This document shows, piece after piece, positions 36,598 to 44,166 of a stretch of 52,608 nt of DNA. Under the pieces are notes generated by a model. The model was not told the DNA's origin, searched no databases, and was given only the letters and a program-made list of their open reading frames with translations. Origin of the DNA: a virus; IMG/VR virus record IMGVR_UViG_3300031344_000200, positions 1 through 52,608 of that record, one strand, 5' to 3'. Made by a program: the position numbers and the translations under genes. Each line of letters opens with the position of its first letter. Within the stretch, counting starts at the first letter, position 1.

Positions 36598-36839
36598 ACA
36601 CTGTATCCGTCGCGTTGATCGGCCAACTAGCAGTGACGCGCGTGTGGTGTCAGTTGTGGCCACGTGGCACGATCAGTGACAGTGATTACGGTAACATCCC
36701 CACGGCGATCGCGCTCGGCTCGTTGGTGCTCATTCTAGGTGCGTCGGACTCATATACTCTCGAGGTCATCGTCTACGTGTCAGCGTTGAACAGGGTAGGT
36801 TGGATGAGTCAATCATGGCTCAACGTGGTGTCGAAATGA
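36594..36839 (+). CDS. LGW-family protein
   Basis: 81 aa from GTG 36594. No N-terminal PG; VWCQLWPRG, GSLVLILGA, VIVYVSALNRVGWM. Confidence 0.75.
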   Translation: MNTVSVALIGQLAVTRVWCQLWPRGTISDSDYGNIPTAIALGSLVLILGASDSYTLEVIVYVSALNRVGWMSQSWLNVVSK

Positions 36840-37078
36840 GCACTACTCGCCTTGTGCCCGGCACCTTTGTCACTAGCCGAACGGAGGGCATCAAACGCGT
36901 CACTCCGAAAAGGGGCGTGGTTCACGGCGACAATCCTGTTCTCTACGAAATGTTACCAGACATCGATGTTGCCTTCATCATCTACGTTGAGCCAGACGTA
37001 GCATGGCGTCCTGAAACGCTGGTCATGGTGGGTGGGATCTTGGGGTGGATCGATGCGCGCAAGTTGTGTCCGGTGTGA
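36836..37078 (+). CDS. LGW-family protein
   Basis: 80 aa, ATGA overlap. VPGTFVTS, VAFIIYVE, LVMVGGILGWI. Confidence 0.8.
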   Translation: MSTTRLVPGTFVTSRTEGIKRVTPKRGVVHGDNPVLYEMLPDIDVAFIIYVEPDVAWRPETLVMVGGILGWIDARKLCPV

Positions 37079-37080
37079 GG

Positions 37081-37109
37081 TGCAAAGTGCCCTGCAATTG
37101 GCATAGGAT
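37081..37109 (+). promoter_or_regulatory. Leaderless-type promoter
   Basis: -35 TGCAAA, 17-nt spacer, -10 TAGGAT, TGAACC, ATG 37116. Confidence 0.85.
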
Positions 37110-37115
37110 TGAACC

Positions 37116-37430
37116 ATGAAGGTCAAGTGCATTGATGTCAGTGGGTTGGCCTCCGACAAGCTGACCGAGGGTCACGTCTACAGCGTCCTCGAAGATGATG
37201 GTGCCACGCGCGTCTACACGCTCGTCGACGTGCCTGGGTATTGGAATCGCAATCGCTTTGAAATCATCGATGGTGAACCAATTGAGAACGTTGAGCTCGC
37301 CGTCGTGGTGGGTGAACCACAGGTCGATCACGAGGAGGAGCGCATCTGGAAGCTGTTCAGGCGGCGCGTCGCTCCCGGCAATTGCAACTGCGACATTCCC
37401 CGTGATCAGTGCAACCTTCACCGCCCGTGA
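37116..37430 (+). CDS. Small barrel-like protein with Cys tail
   Basis: 104 aa. MKVKCIDVSGLASDKLTEGH then VYSVLEDDGATRVYTLVDVP and RFEII look like a compact beta domain in which an entry strand precedes a turn, reminiscent of SH3-like phage proteins. A charged helix and NCNCDIPRDQCNLHRP tail follow. Not an obvious LGW member. Confidence 0.75.
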   Translation: MKVKCIDVSGLASDKLTEGHVYSVLEDDGATRVYTLVDVPGYWNRNRFEIIDGEPIENVELAVVVGEPQVDHEEERIWKLFRRRVAPGNCNCDIPRDQCNLHRP

Positions 37431-37675
37431 TCACGCCCGGCTCACTCGTCACCCTGCTGGTTGGGTATGACTACGACTATCGGTGTTGCATGACGCAGTA
37501 TCCGGGCATGCGAACGGAGGACAATCTTGGCGTCGGCTTCCTGCACGCAAGTGACATCGCGCTCGTCATCAACGTTTGTCAGCCTCGCATCCCGCCGGAA
37601 GAAGTGTTGATCTTGACGTCGAAGAACACGCTGGGTTGGGTATGGAGCAAGAACGTGCGCACGGTGCAGAGATGA
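37427..37675 (+). CDS. LGW-family protein
   Basis: 82 aa from GTG 37427. TPGSLVTL, IALVINVC, VLILTSKNTLGWV. Confidence 0.8.
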   Translation: MITPGSLVTLLVGYDYDYRCCMTQYPGMRTEDNLGVGFLHASDIALVINVCQPRIPPEEVLILTSKNTLGWVWSKNVRTVQR

Positions 37676-37881
37676 CGTACTTCATCAACACAGAATTGAC
37701 GTGCCCGGCATGTGACCGCACCCTCACCAGCAATGAGTCATGGGTCAAGGACGGGCGCGGCAAAATTATGGGTCACGGTCGAGAATACTTGGGCGGCGGG
37801 TGCACCAGCCCCTACTGGTACTGGACCTGCGACTTTCGCCAAGCATGGTACATCGGGGTGTTGAAGTGGTTGGTGAGGTGA
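37672..37881 (+). CDS. Small zinc-binding-like protein
   Basis: 69 aa, ATGA overlap. LTCPACDRTLTSNESW gives one CxxC pair, and GGGCTSPYWYWTC a second, spaced like a zinc ribbon; aromatic C-terminus. Inserted in the LGW array but unrelated to it. Confidence 0.7.
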   Translation: MTYFINTELTCPACDRTLTSNESWVKDGRGKIMGHGREYLGGGCTSPYWYWTCDFRQAWYIGVLKWLVR

Positions 37882-38153
37882 TGGCGCCGCATGGCCGCAT
37901 TCTCCCAGGCATGCTGGTTCGCATACGCAGCAGGTTGCCTGATCAGGACTCTTATGTCAACGTCAGCGCGCGCATAGGCATCTCTGCACTCAGTGCCAAC
38001 CCAATCATCGATCGCATAGAGCCACTCAAAGTGGTGTTAGCTGTCGCCGTCGCGGTGAACTCCAATGGCACGCTCGAGGTGTTGGTGTTGACACCGACAG
38101 GCAAGCTGGGTTGGGGCTATCACCAATTCTTTGAGGACGTGCATGCCCACTGA
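37881..38153 (+). CDS. LGW-family protein
   Basis: 90 aa, TGATG overlap. LPGMLVRI, VVLAVAVA, VLVLTPTGKLGWG. Confidence 0.8.
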   Translation: MAPHGRILPGMLVRIRSRLPDQDSYVNVSARIGISALSANPIIDRIEPLKVVLAVAVAVNSNGTLEVLVLTPTGKLGWGYHQFFEDVHAH

Positions 38154-38406
38154 ACTCAATACCCCTGACGTTGACTTGATCCGCAAACCCGGGGAACTGT
38201 ACGTGGCCAAGGGCTGGGGCTACACCCGCCCGTTTCCGTTCTATACTGTAGGATACGGCGCGGGAGTCGTGGCGCGCAGCGTGTGGTGCAATGGTGAACT
38301 AGCGCTAGTGTTGGCAGTCATCACCATGTCGGGGGTACACCACTCGTATTGCCAGATCGTGTGTGTAGGCCGCACCTGCTACATCAGGAGCAATCGGTTG
38401 ACGTGA
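38143..38406 (+). CDS. LGW-family protein, diverged C-terminus
   Basis: 87 aa, overlapping the previous gene by 11 nt. KPGELYVA, ELALVLAV, QIVCVGRTCYI; no GW. Last gene of the second sub-array; it runs 23 nt into the convergent minus gene. Confidence 0.75.
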   Translation: MPTELNTPDVDLIRKPGELYVAKGWGYTRPFPFYTVGYGAGVVARSVWCNGELALVLAVITMSGVHHSYCQIVCVGRTCYIRSNRLT

Positions 38407-38578
38407 CTGCCTTGTCGACTTCTCTCGCCAGCGCCTCAAGTTCGCCTGCGCACATCAGCAGGCGTTCGCCCCTCGCCCGGCGGATCTCGCTATTGCTACC
38501 CACGTGACTCAACGCATCGCTAGCCACTTGTTTGCGCCACGCCATCGCCAGTTGTCTCAACCTATCGCCGGTGCTCAT
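38384..38578 (-). CDS. Small helical protein
   Basis: 64 aa from ATG 38578 (ATGA overlap). Basic then acidic helices (RLRQLAMAWRKQVA, LLMCAGELEALAREVD). Unknown function. Confidence 0.65.
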   Translation of the reverse strand: MSTGDRLRQLAMAWRKQVASDALSHVGSNSEIRRARGERLLMCAGELEALAREVDKAVTSTDCS

Positions 38579-38982
38579 AGCACGTAACCCTTCGCGTGTG
38601 GCCACCAGCCACCCATGCCATCGAGGTGCCGCACCGCGTCCTGCAGTGCATCGATGGGATCATCGTCAGCAAACCAGATGAGGAACAGGTGTGATCCATC
38701 GTCGCCTGGGTGTTCCATGGGCCGCTCGTCGGAGTGCAGCCACATCATCAACGTGCGCTGTGGAATGCGCCCGCCTGCTGTCACCTTGGGCGGCACCACG
38801 ACGCTGTGACGATTGGGTCCCCATAGGAGTTCAAGCGAGCGGCGAGCATAGTCAATCGCACTGTCGAGCGAGAAGTTACCACCGATGAAGGTGCTGCCTG
38901 TGCCACGGGTGTAATAGCTGTCTACGTAGACGTCAACGCCCCCGCACTTCAGTGAGCGCACGTGATCAGCGCCCCACGTCAT
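38575..38982 (-). CDS. Hypothetical protein
   Basis: 135 aa from ATG 38982, overlapping the previous gene by 17 nt. Contains GVDVYVDSYYTRGTG, IDYARRSLELLWG, HLFLIWFADDDPIDALQDAV: a small alpha/beta protein. No family recognised. Confidence 0.7.
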   Translation of the reverse strand: MTWGADHVRSLKCGGVDVYVDSYYTRGTGSTFIGGNFSLDSAIDYARRSLELLWGPNRHSVVVPPKVTAGGRIPQRTLMMWLHSDERPMEHPGDDGSHLFLIWFADDDPIDALQDAVRHLDGMGGWWPHAKGYVL

Positions 38983-39157
38983 GGGGTTCGAGGGTACACA
39001 GGCCCCTGTCACACTGTTGGGGTGGCCTACAATCAGCGTTGTACTCGCACCGCGAGTGTCCGTTGGGCAGGGAATTGGGCGGCGAGTAGACACAGGCATA
39101 CGAGACGATGACACACGTGATGACGAGTGCCACGAATGTGATCAACGTGGTTCTCAT
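38966..39157 (-). CDS. Small secreted or membrane-anchored Cys protein
   Basis: 63 aa. N-terminal hydrophobic helix (LITFVALVITCVIVSYACVY), then RCEYNADCRPPQQCDRGLC with four cysteines in a small knot-like spacing. Probably exported and disulfide-bonded. Confidence 0.7.
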   Translation of the reverse strand: MRTTLITFVALVITCVIVSYACVYSPPNSLPNGHSRCEYNADCRPPQQCDRGLCTLEPHDVGR

Positions 39158-39163
39158 GCTTCA

Positions 39164-39192
39164 ATTGTACCACCCTCCCGCGCAGAGTGCAA
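39164..39192 (-). promoter_or_regulatory. Leaderless-type promoter, divergent pair
   Basis: -35 TTGCAC, 17-nt spacer, -10 TACAAT, 6 nt to ATG 39157. The -35 overlaps that of the opposite promoter at 39188. Confidence 0.7.
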
Positions 39193-39217
39193 GCGCCGTG
39201 GTCAAGTGTGGTACTGT
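39188..39217 (+). promoter_or_regulatory. Leaderless-type promoter, divergent pair
   Basis: -35 TGCAAG, 18-nt spacer, -10 TACTGT, 6 nt to ATG 39224. Confidence 0.7.
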
Positions 39218-39223
39218 ACATTC

Positions 39224-39496
39224 ATGATGAAGAACAATCGTCACGATGTTCGCACCCTTGCGCTGTCCCACCTGTGGATCTACCAGACGGGCCTCGATGA
39301 CGGCAAGTCAGAGGCCGAAGTCACCGCCATCGCGGGTTCACTGGCGATCCTCCTCGACGATGCGCGAAGAGACGCCGTCAGGAACGCACCAAGCGTCTCC
39401 CGTGACGTCCTGTCACGTTCGACCACGCATCCCGTGGGTGCCCCGGACGACTGGGATGACATGCCCACCCGACAGTATGCCAGGCCCACCTGGTGA
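39224..39496 (+). CDS. Small helical protein, paralogue of 40687-40977
   Basis: 90 aa. RTLALSHLWIYQTGLDDG and the following long helix match RHLAMSHLWLFQAGVDPM in 40687-40977, so the two are paralogues. Unknown function. Leaderless start. Confidence 0.75.
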   Translation: MMKNNRHDVRTLALSHLWIYQTGLDDGKSEAEVTAIAGSLAILLDDARRDAVRNAPSVSRDVLSRSTTHPVGAPDDWDDMPTRQYARPTW

Positions 39497-39581
39497 CGGA
39501 ACCACCACCCACAGACCGCCCACCGTGTCGTCACGGGTGCTGGGACGGGGTATCATACCTCGCCCACATGGGCGGCCCGAG

Positions 39582-39604
39582 GAATTACACCTCGAGTATA
39601 ATTC
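39582..39604 (+). promoter_or_regulatory. 23-bp palindromic operator-like site, copy 5
   Basis: GAATTACAC...GTATAATTC, almost perfectly symmetric around CTCGAG; 8 nt upstream of the -35 at 39613. Confidence 0.8.
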
Positions 39605-39612
39605 GTGGACGG

Positions 39613-39641
39613 TGTAAGTCCCTGGTGAACCGTGGTAGAGT
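39613..39641 (+). promoter_or_regulatory. Leaderless-type promoter
   Basis: -35 TGTAAG, 17-nt spacer, -10 TAGAGT, TAGATC, ATG 39648. Confidence 0.85.
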
Positions 39642-39647
39642 TAGATC

Positions 39648-39839
39648 ATGGTGAAGAGAGCAGCAACGACAACTTTTACCGTCATTGATCCCACGACCAA
39701 CCGGGTCGAGTTCACGCTCCCCAATGGCGTCAAGAGGCAAGCATACGGGGTGAAAGACCCTGCCAACTTGGTCAAGGTGCTGGATGCTACGTGGATGCTG
39801 ACTCACTTCGAACGTTCGCTCGTCAACTCCTGGGTGTAA
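39648..39839 (+). CDS. Hypothetical small protein
   Basis: 63 aa: basic start (MVKRAATTTFTVIDPTTNRV), beta hairpin, then a helix. Under palindrome-linked promoter. Similar basic starts are seen in the other palindrome-linked gene at 6424. Confidence 0.75.
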   Translation: MVKRAATTTFTVIDPTTNRVEFTLPNGVKRQAYGVKDPANLVKVLDATWMLTHFERSLVNSWV

Positions 39840-39863
39840 GTTCGGTCACGTCCGTGGTACAGT
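39835..39863 (+). promoter_or_regulatory. Promoter with lost leaderless start
   Basis: -35 TGTAAG (inside the previous gene's stop), 17-nt spacer, -10 TACAGT, TAGATC, then ATA at 39870 where ATG is expected. The gene uses ATG 39901 behind GAAGGAGAT. Confidence 0.8.
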
Positions 39864-39900
39864 TAGATCATAGGTTGGAACTGCTGCGAAGGAGATTGCA

Positions 39901-40437
39901 ATGAATGAGACCCCTGTGTCAGGGTCGCTCGGCGATGCTGACGATTCAAAACCCGATGCCGACGTGGGTCTATCCCGCGCCGAACGCCACCAGCGCTGGC
40001 AGTCGAAGCGCCCTCCCATCGAGCACCTGAAGGACGGCATCGCCGTGTTAGGCGACGGCTCGTCAGTCGTCCTGTTCGACGTCGGTGATCGCATCGTCGT
40101 CGACACCCGCACCTCCCTGTTGAAGGGCCTGCCGTGGTTGGAGACGATCGTCGGCCGCGTCAGGTCGATCGATGATGACACCGGCATGGTGTCGCTGTAC
40201 GATGAGGACTCCGACTTCAGGTCGCCGCGGGCACGGTGGGCCTCGTTCAAGGACGGACTGGCGTGCTTCAAGTTGGCGCCGGCGAAGGGCAGTCCCTTCA
40301 TCGTCACCGAAGTGAAGGTGCAGCCAACTGTGCCACAACCCGGCAAACGAGGAAAAGGGCGCCCGAAGGGCACCAAAAATCGACCCAAGGCAGTGATTGA
40401 GGCCGAAAAGGCCGCCAAGAAAGGACGTGCAACATGA
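39901..40437 (+). CDS. Putative DNA-binding protein with AT-hook-like tail
   Basis: 178 aa. Acidic N-terminus, a central beta-rich region (SSVVLFDVGDRIVVDTRTSL, RVRSIDDDTGMVSLYDED), and a C-terminal GKRGKGRPKGTKNRPK with the AT-hook core GRPKG. The tail should contact AT-rich minor groove. Regulator or nucleoid role inferred. Good ribosome site GGAG. Confidence 0.75.
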   Translation: MNETPVSGSLGDADDSKPDADVGLSRAERHQRWQSKRPPIEHLKDGIAVLGDGSSVVLFDVGDRIVVDTRTSLLKGLPWLETIVGRVRSIDDDTGMVSLYDEDSDFRSPRARWASFKDGLACFKLAPAKGSPFIVTEVKVQPTVPQPGKRGKGRPKGTKNRPKAVIEAEKAAKKGRAT

Positions 40438-40697
40438 AACAGATCGTTGTCAACAATGTCATCAGGCCGACGCGTCGGGGTACCGAGACGTTGAGTTTCT
40501 CCTTCAACATGGGCCCGATCAAGGTCATCTGCGTCTCCAACATCCCCGAAGAGGGTGCCGACAGCGCACCGACCTACATCAAGTTTCAACTGCCCGACGA
40601 GAACGGCGAATACCCCCGCAAGGAGCAGCGCCACCACACCAACGATGGCGTCGATGACGACACCAATGCAGACCCGGAGGTCTCCGATGAGCGCTGA
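40434..40697 (+). CDS. Hypothetical protein
   Basis: 87 aa, ATGA overlap. Beta-rich start (IVVNNVIRPTRRGTETLSFS, IKVICVSNIP), acidic Asp-rich C-terminus. Unknown function. Confidence 0.75.
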   Translation: MKQIVVNNVIRPTRRGTETLSFSFNMGPIKVICVSNIPEEGADSAPTYIKFQLPDENGEYPRKEQRHHTNDGVDDDTNADPEVSDER

Positions 40698-40977
40698 ACG
40701 CCGTCACCTGGCCATGAGCCACCTCTGGTTGTTTCAAGCCGGCGTCGATCCGATGTCGCTGGACACCAACGGCGAGCCGCTGGCACAATCGCTGAGCAAG
40801 CTGCTGACCAACCAAGTCCGCGATGGACGCCGCGAGGCAGCACGGCTCTTCATGCAGGCGCACCCAACTGCCGAGCATGCGGCGGTGACAGTCCGCGACA
40901 CCGACGTCGATAACACCGGGTCATATGACCTAGGGGAGCTCGAGGCGCTGCGCAATCGGTCGGCGGCTGTCACATGA
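40687..40977 (+). CDS. Small helical protein, paralogue of 39224-39496
   Basis: 96 aa from ATG 40687, overlapping by 11 nt. RRHLAMSHLWLFQAGVDPM followed by LSKLLTNQVRDGRREAARLF. Paralogue of the gene 1.2 kb upstream. Confidence 0.75.
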   Translation: MSAERRHLAMSHLWLFQAGVDPMSLDTNGEPLAQSLSKLLTNQVRDGRREAARLFMQAHPTAEHAAVTVRDTDVDNTGSYDLGELEALRNRSAAVT

Positions 40978-41213
40978 CCACACCTCACAAGACGCCGCAG
41001 GCCTGCATTCAACGCTATAGCGGTCGTGCCTATTGTGGCCGTGACATCGAGACGAAAGACTTCGTCTTCAAGGACGCTGCCCGCGCCATCACCTTCTACG
41101 CCACCAGCAAGGTCATTGAGGCCTGCCCGAACTGCATCGTGTGGGCATTGAAGGACGGCGTCAGCCTCGATGAATACTTGGTACCCCGCACCCGAGGAGA
41201 CGCCGATGGTTGA
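40974..41213 (+). CDS. Small Cys-containing protein
   Basis: 79 aa, ATGA overlap. CIQRYSGRAYCGRD and VIEACPNCIVW provide four cysteines that could bind zinc. Unknown function. Confidence 0.75.
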   Translation: MTTPHKTPQACIQRYSGRAYCGRDIETKDFVFKDAARAITFYATSKVIEACPNCIVWALKDGVSLDEYLVPRTRGDADG

Positions 41214-41457
41214 CATCAATCAGCTCGATGAACCCTTCAGGAGCGTGCGTGGTAAGCTACCATCGTCGGTCGACATTGACATAGACAGTGACATGCTGTC
41301 GATCGTCACCACTCCGACGGGCCAAGAATTGGTGCCCGAGGACACTTGGGATGAGGTGACGACGGAGTACACCCTGCCCGAGCGCGATGTACTGTGCGAG
41401 GCGTCGAACCCGAACACCTGTCCGACGTCGCCCCCGCCTCCCATGGTGCCCGCGTGA
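41206..41457 (+). CDS. Hypothetical acidic protein
   Basis: 83 aa from ATG 41206, overlapping by 8 nt. Acidic beta-like body (SVDIDIDSDMLSIVTTPTG) and a C-terminal CPTSPPPPMVPA. Unknown function. Confidence 0.7.
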   Translation: MVDINQLDEPFRSVRGKLPSSVDIDIDSDMLSIVTTPTGQELVPEDTWDEVTTEYTLPERDVLCEASNPNTCPTSPPPPMVPA

Positions 41458-41555
41458 TCCCGTGGTTGGCAACACTGGCGCCCGCCGTGGTCGGAAGCCT
41501 CATCTTCACGTGCGTGGTACGCGGGTGGGGGTTGCGGAGAGAGGTGTCAAAGTGA
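41454..41555 (+). CDS. Tiny single-pass membrane protein
   Basis: 33 aa from GTG 41454 (GTGA overlap). Helix WLATLAPAVVGSLIFTCVV and a basic tail (RGWGLRREVSK). Coupled to genes on both sides. Confidence 0.65.
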   Translation: MIPWLATLAPAVVGSLIFTCVVRGWGLRREVSK

Positions 41556-41896
41556 AGGCATACAACACCATCATGCACGGGCTGTGGATCAGTGGCCTGG
41601 GCTTAGCTGGAATTGTACTCGCCAGCTTTCTCGTACGTACGCCGGCGCCTGCTCCGCCCGACCCGCCCCGCGCGACGGGTGCCAACGTCACCCTGCGCGT
41701 TGAGGCCGAGTTCTCGCTCCACGGGCAGGACTGCGTCGTCGTCGGCGTCTTCGTCAACAACGGCAACCAGTGGGAACGCCTGCACCGCTTCACCGACTGT
41801 GGCCATGGCATCACGCCGGGTTCGATGCGGCCCGGCGGGCCCGACGGTGGCTCGTACAACGACGGTTGGTGGGATGATCGCCTAGGATCGCGGTGA
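41552..41896 (+). CDS. Membrane-anchored extracytoplasmic protein
   Basis: 114 aa from GTG 41552. Helix LWISGLGLAGIVLASFLV, a proline linker (PAPAPPDPP), then a beta domain with two cysteines (HGQDCVVVGVFVNNG...TDCGHG). Probably anchored in the inner membrane with a periplasmic domain. Confidence 0.75.
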   Translation: MKAYNTIMHGLWISGLGLAGIVLASFLVRTPAPAPPDPPRATGANVTLRVEAEFSLHGQDCVVVGVFVNNGNQWERLHRFTDCGHGITPGSMRPGGPDGGSYNDGWWDDRLGSR

Positions 41897-42279
41897 TGCC
41901 GTCCCAAGTCGTCATGTACCGTAGCAAAGGCCCACGTCATGGGCCTTACAATCGTGAAGAACCGATGTACACCCTCCGCACTCAATTTGATCACGGTGAT
42001 TGGGTGACGATGGGGTCGCGCGGCCAACCTGGAGCCTTTAGCCCGAGCATTGAACGTGTCCGACTACGTGATCCCGACACCAACCAGGACCTAGGCGAAG
42101 ATGCATTCATCTTGGGTGATTGTGTGAGGTCCGTACCAATCGACGGGAGGTTGATCTTCGTCATTTCCCGATGCGGGTTAGGTGCTCCATGGAATGGAGC
42201 CAATCTGGGCTTGGTGCTCGTACTCCTCGGTGGCGAGGTTGGCTATATGTGGGCAGCTGACCTGAAGAAAGTGCCATGA
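41893..42279 (+). CDS. LGW-family protein, long variant
   Basis: 128 aa from GTG or ATG at 41893/41896. FDHGDWVTMG, DCVRSV, LVLVLLGGEVGYMW. Longer loops than its neighbours. Starts the third sub-array. Confidence 0.7.
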   Translation: MMPSQVVMYRSKGPRHGPYNREEPMYTLRTQFDHGDWVTMGSRGQPGAFSPSIERVRLRDPDTNQDLGEDAFILGDCVRSVPIDGRLIFVISRCGLGAPWNGANLGLVLVLLGGEVGYMWAADLKKVP

Positions 42280-42551
42280 TCGACGCCAAAGCTGACCAAT
42301 GGTCGCCTGATGCCTGCATCAAGCCCGGCGACCTGGTGGTGCCCGTGCCCTACATGCCGCGCATCATCTTTAGTCACATCAACGGTGGTGACGACAGCAA
42401 CCTGTTCGCCGGTGGGTTGCAGGGTCGCCTCAATGCCAAGGCGCTGGTCATCACCATGCACAAGAAGGGTGGTGACACCGTCGTCTACGTGTTGTATGAC
42501 GACGGCAAGCTGGGCTGGGTGCTGCTCGAGAGCATCGAGGCCGCGCCGTGA
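42276..42551 (+). CDS. LGW-family protein
   Basis: 91 aa, ATGA overlap. KPGDLVVP, KALVITMH, VVYVLYDDGKLGWV. Confidence 0.8.
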   Translation: MIDAKADQWSPDACIKPGDLVVPVPYMPRIIFSHINGGDDSNLFAGGLQGRLNAKALVITMHKKGGDTVVYVLYDDGKLGWVLLESIEAAP

Positions 42552-42886
42552 TCGATGTCATCAAACACGTGATCGACATTAGGCCCGGTGACATCGTCGC
42601 GTGTAAACACCCCGTGGCGCTGTGGGACGATGTGAGGCTGAATCCCATCCCGGGTCGACAAGTCACGGTGTTTGGTACGGAAGTGCCAGCGCGTGCCCTC
42701 TTGACGGGGCTTATTGAAGGTGCCTTAATGTTCGTCGAGAAGCATGCCCTCGTCCTCGCGGTGATCGCCGTACCGAGCCTTTATTCCGATTACACCTCGC
42801 ATCCCACCTTGGTGCTAGTGAACACCAGTAAGCCGCGGATTAAATGGGTCTGGGGCTCGGCCCTTCGCGTCGTCGGAAGGCACTGA
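42548..42886 (+). CDS. LGW-family protein
   Basis: 112 aa from GTG 42548. RPGDIVAC, VALWDD, HALVLAVI, PTLVLVNTSKPRIKWV. Confidence 0.8.
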   Translation: MIDVIKHVIDIRPGDIVACKHPVALWDDVRLNPIPGRQVTVFGTEVPARALLTGLIEGALMFVEKHALVLAVIAVPSLYSDYTSHPTLVLVNTSKPRIKWVWGSALRVVGRH

Positions 42887-43155
42887 TGGGCCGCAAGTTA
42901 CTACGTACGGGTGACCTGGTGAGGAGCGTACACGTGGGTGGTCATGGTACGTGGGATCAACCATTGCCGTCGGTGTTTGTACCTCGCATGGTGTCAGCGA
43001 CCGGGACATTCAAGTTCGGATTATTGTTGGCAGAGCGAACCATCACCGATGTCGACGGGCGACATGAAAAAGACGTTGCATGGGCGTTTGTCTTTGACAG
43101 TGCATCAATGAAAAAGGGCTGGACGCTGGTCAAGTTCTTGGTGAGGGTCAAGTAA
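42886..43155 (+). CDS. LGW-family protein
   Basis: 89 aa, TGATG overlap. RTGDLVRS, FGLLLAER, AWAFVFDSASMKKGWT. Confidence 0.8.
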   Translation: MGRKLLRTGDLVRSVHVGGHGTWDQPLPSVFVPRMVSATGTFKFGLLLAERTITDVDGRHEKDVAWAFVFDSASMKKGWTLVKFLVRVK

Positions 43156-43186
43156 TGAGCTACACTCAGTCCGAAAGCACTTCGTG

Positions 43187-43429
43187 ATGAGTTACATCGA
43201 CAGGCCACCCGCACCCGGTGACATCGTGTTGGTTCGCGGTGATGAGCCCGTTTCGGTATGGAGCTCCGTTAGCGCCGGCGAGCTCCTCGTCGTGCGCAGT
43301 CGCCTAGGCGTGGTGATGCCGGGTGGCCTAGGCCTCGTCATCAATCGTCGGCGGGACTACACCTACGTGTTGTGGTCAATGCCGTCGGTGTTGGGCTACG
43401 TGTCGGACGGCTACCTGCGTAAGGTGTGA
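43187..43429 (+). CDS. LGW-family protein
   Basis: 80 aa from ATG 43187; an in-frame GTG precedes it. APGDIVLV, LGLVINRR, YVLWSMPSVLGYV (GY for GW). A short duplicated start (MSYTQ... versus MSYID...) lies just upstream at 43154. Confidence 0.8.
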   Translation: MSYIDRPPAPGDIVLVRGDEPVSVWSSVSAGELLVVRSRLGVVMPGGLGLVINRRRDYTYVLWSMPSVLGYVSDGYLRKV

Positions 43430-43433
43430 TGCA

Positions 43434-43700
43434 ATGGTGAAGATGACTAGGTCACATTACTCACGCCTCACCACAAGGCCGGGGAAGTTATATGGCGTGC
43501 GACCGGGTGCTGCGCTCTATGAGAACCTCGATGAACGCCAAGCATGGTGGAACGGTCGGGGCATCGCGGCTAAAAATCACATGGTAGCGCTGGTCATTGC
43601 CATAGAGTCACCGAAAAATAAGGGCACATGCTATTCGCTGTGCCTCGTTGATGACCAGGTGGGTTGGCTGTTCAATGATGAGTTGAGGTTCTTGCCGTGA
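43434..43700 (+). CDS. LGW-family protein
   Basis: 88 aa. RPGKLYGV, MVALVIAI, YSLCLVDDQVGWL. Confidence 0.8.
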   Translation: MVKMTRSHYSRLTTRPGKLYGVRPGAALYENLDERQAWWNGRGIAAKNHMVALVIAIESPKNKGTCYSLCLVDDQVGWLFNDELRFLP

Positions 43701-43936
43701 ACAACGGGTCACTGTTACTACCCGGTGTCCTTGTCAAGGTGGTGCCATTGCCACGCAACAACATCTTTTCACTGTGGGCCTCCAACGATGTCACCAATCA
43801 CGATCGTGTAGGTCGTCCCACCGCGGGGGCGTTGGGCCTCGTCATCGGCCAATGTGACCAGTTCCTCGTCTGTGTCTTTTGGTCGGAGTTGGCCATCATG
43901 GCATGGGTTGACAACACCGTCGTGGCGCCCGTATGA
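43697..43936 (+). CDS. LGW-family protein
   Basis: 79 aa from GTG 43697. LPGVLVKV, SLWAS, LGLVIGQC, LVCVFWSELAIMAWV. Similar SLWAS/VWAS with 43933. Confidence 0.8.
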   Translation: MNNGSLLLPGVLVKVVPLPRNNIFSLWASNDVTNHDRVGRPTAGALGLVIGQCDQFLVCVFWSELAIMAWVDNTVVAPV

Positions 43937-44166
43937 TAGATCACGAATGGTTACCCGGCGACTTCGTGCAACTCGACGCACGTTGGACCTCTCTCAAGGT
44001 GGCCGTGTGGGCGTCGGTCGATGTGGGCGTTAACGACTGTGTGGGCCACGTTGAGCCAAGCGTCATGGGCGTCGTCATCGCTCACCGAGACGGTTTTGTC
44101 TACGCGTTGTGGGGCAATACGCTGGGTTGGATCGTTGAACGCGGCATCATATTGGTGCCGACGTGA
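43933..44166 (+). CDS. LGW-family protein
   Basis: 77 aa, ATGA overlap. LPGDFVQL, VWASV, MGVVIAHR, FVYALWGNTLGWI. Confidence 0.8.
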   Translation: MIDHEWLPGDFVQLDARWTSLKVAVWASVDVGVNDCVGHVEPSVMGVVIAHRDGFVYALWGNTLGWIVERGIILVPT

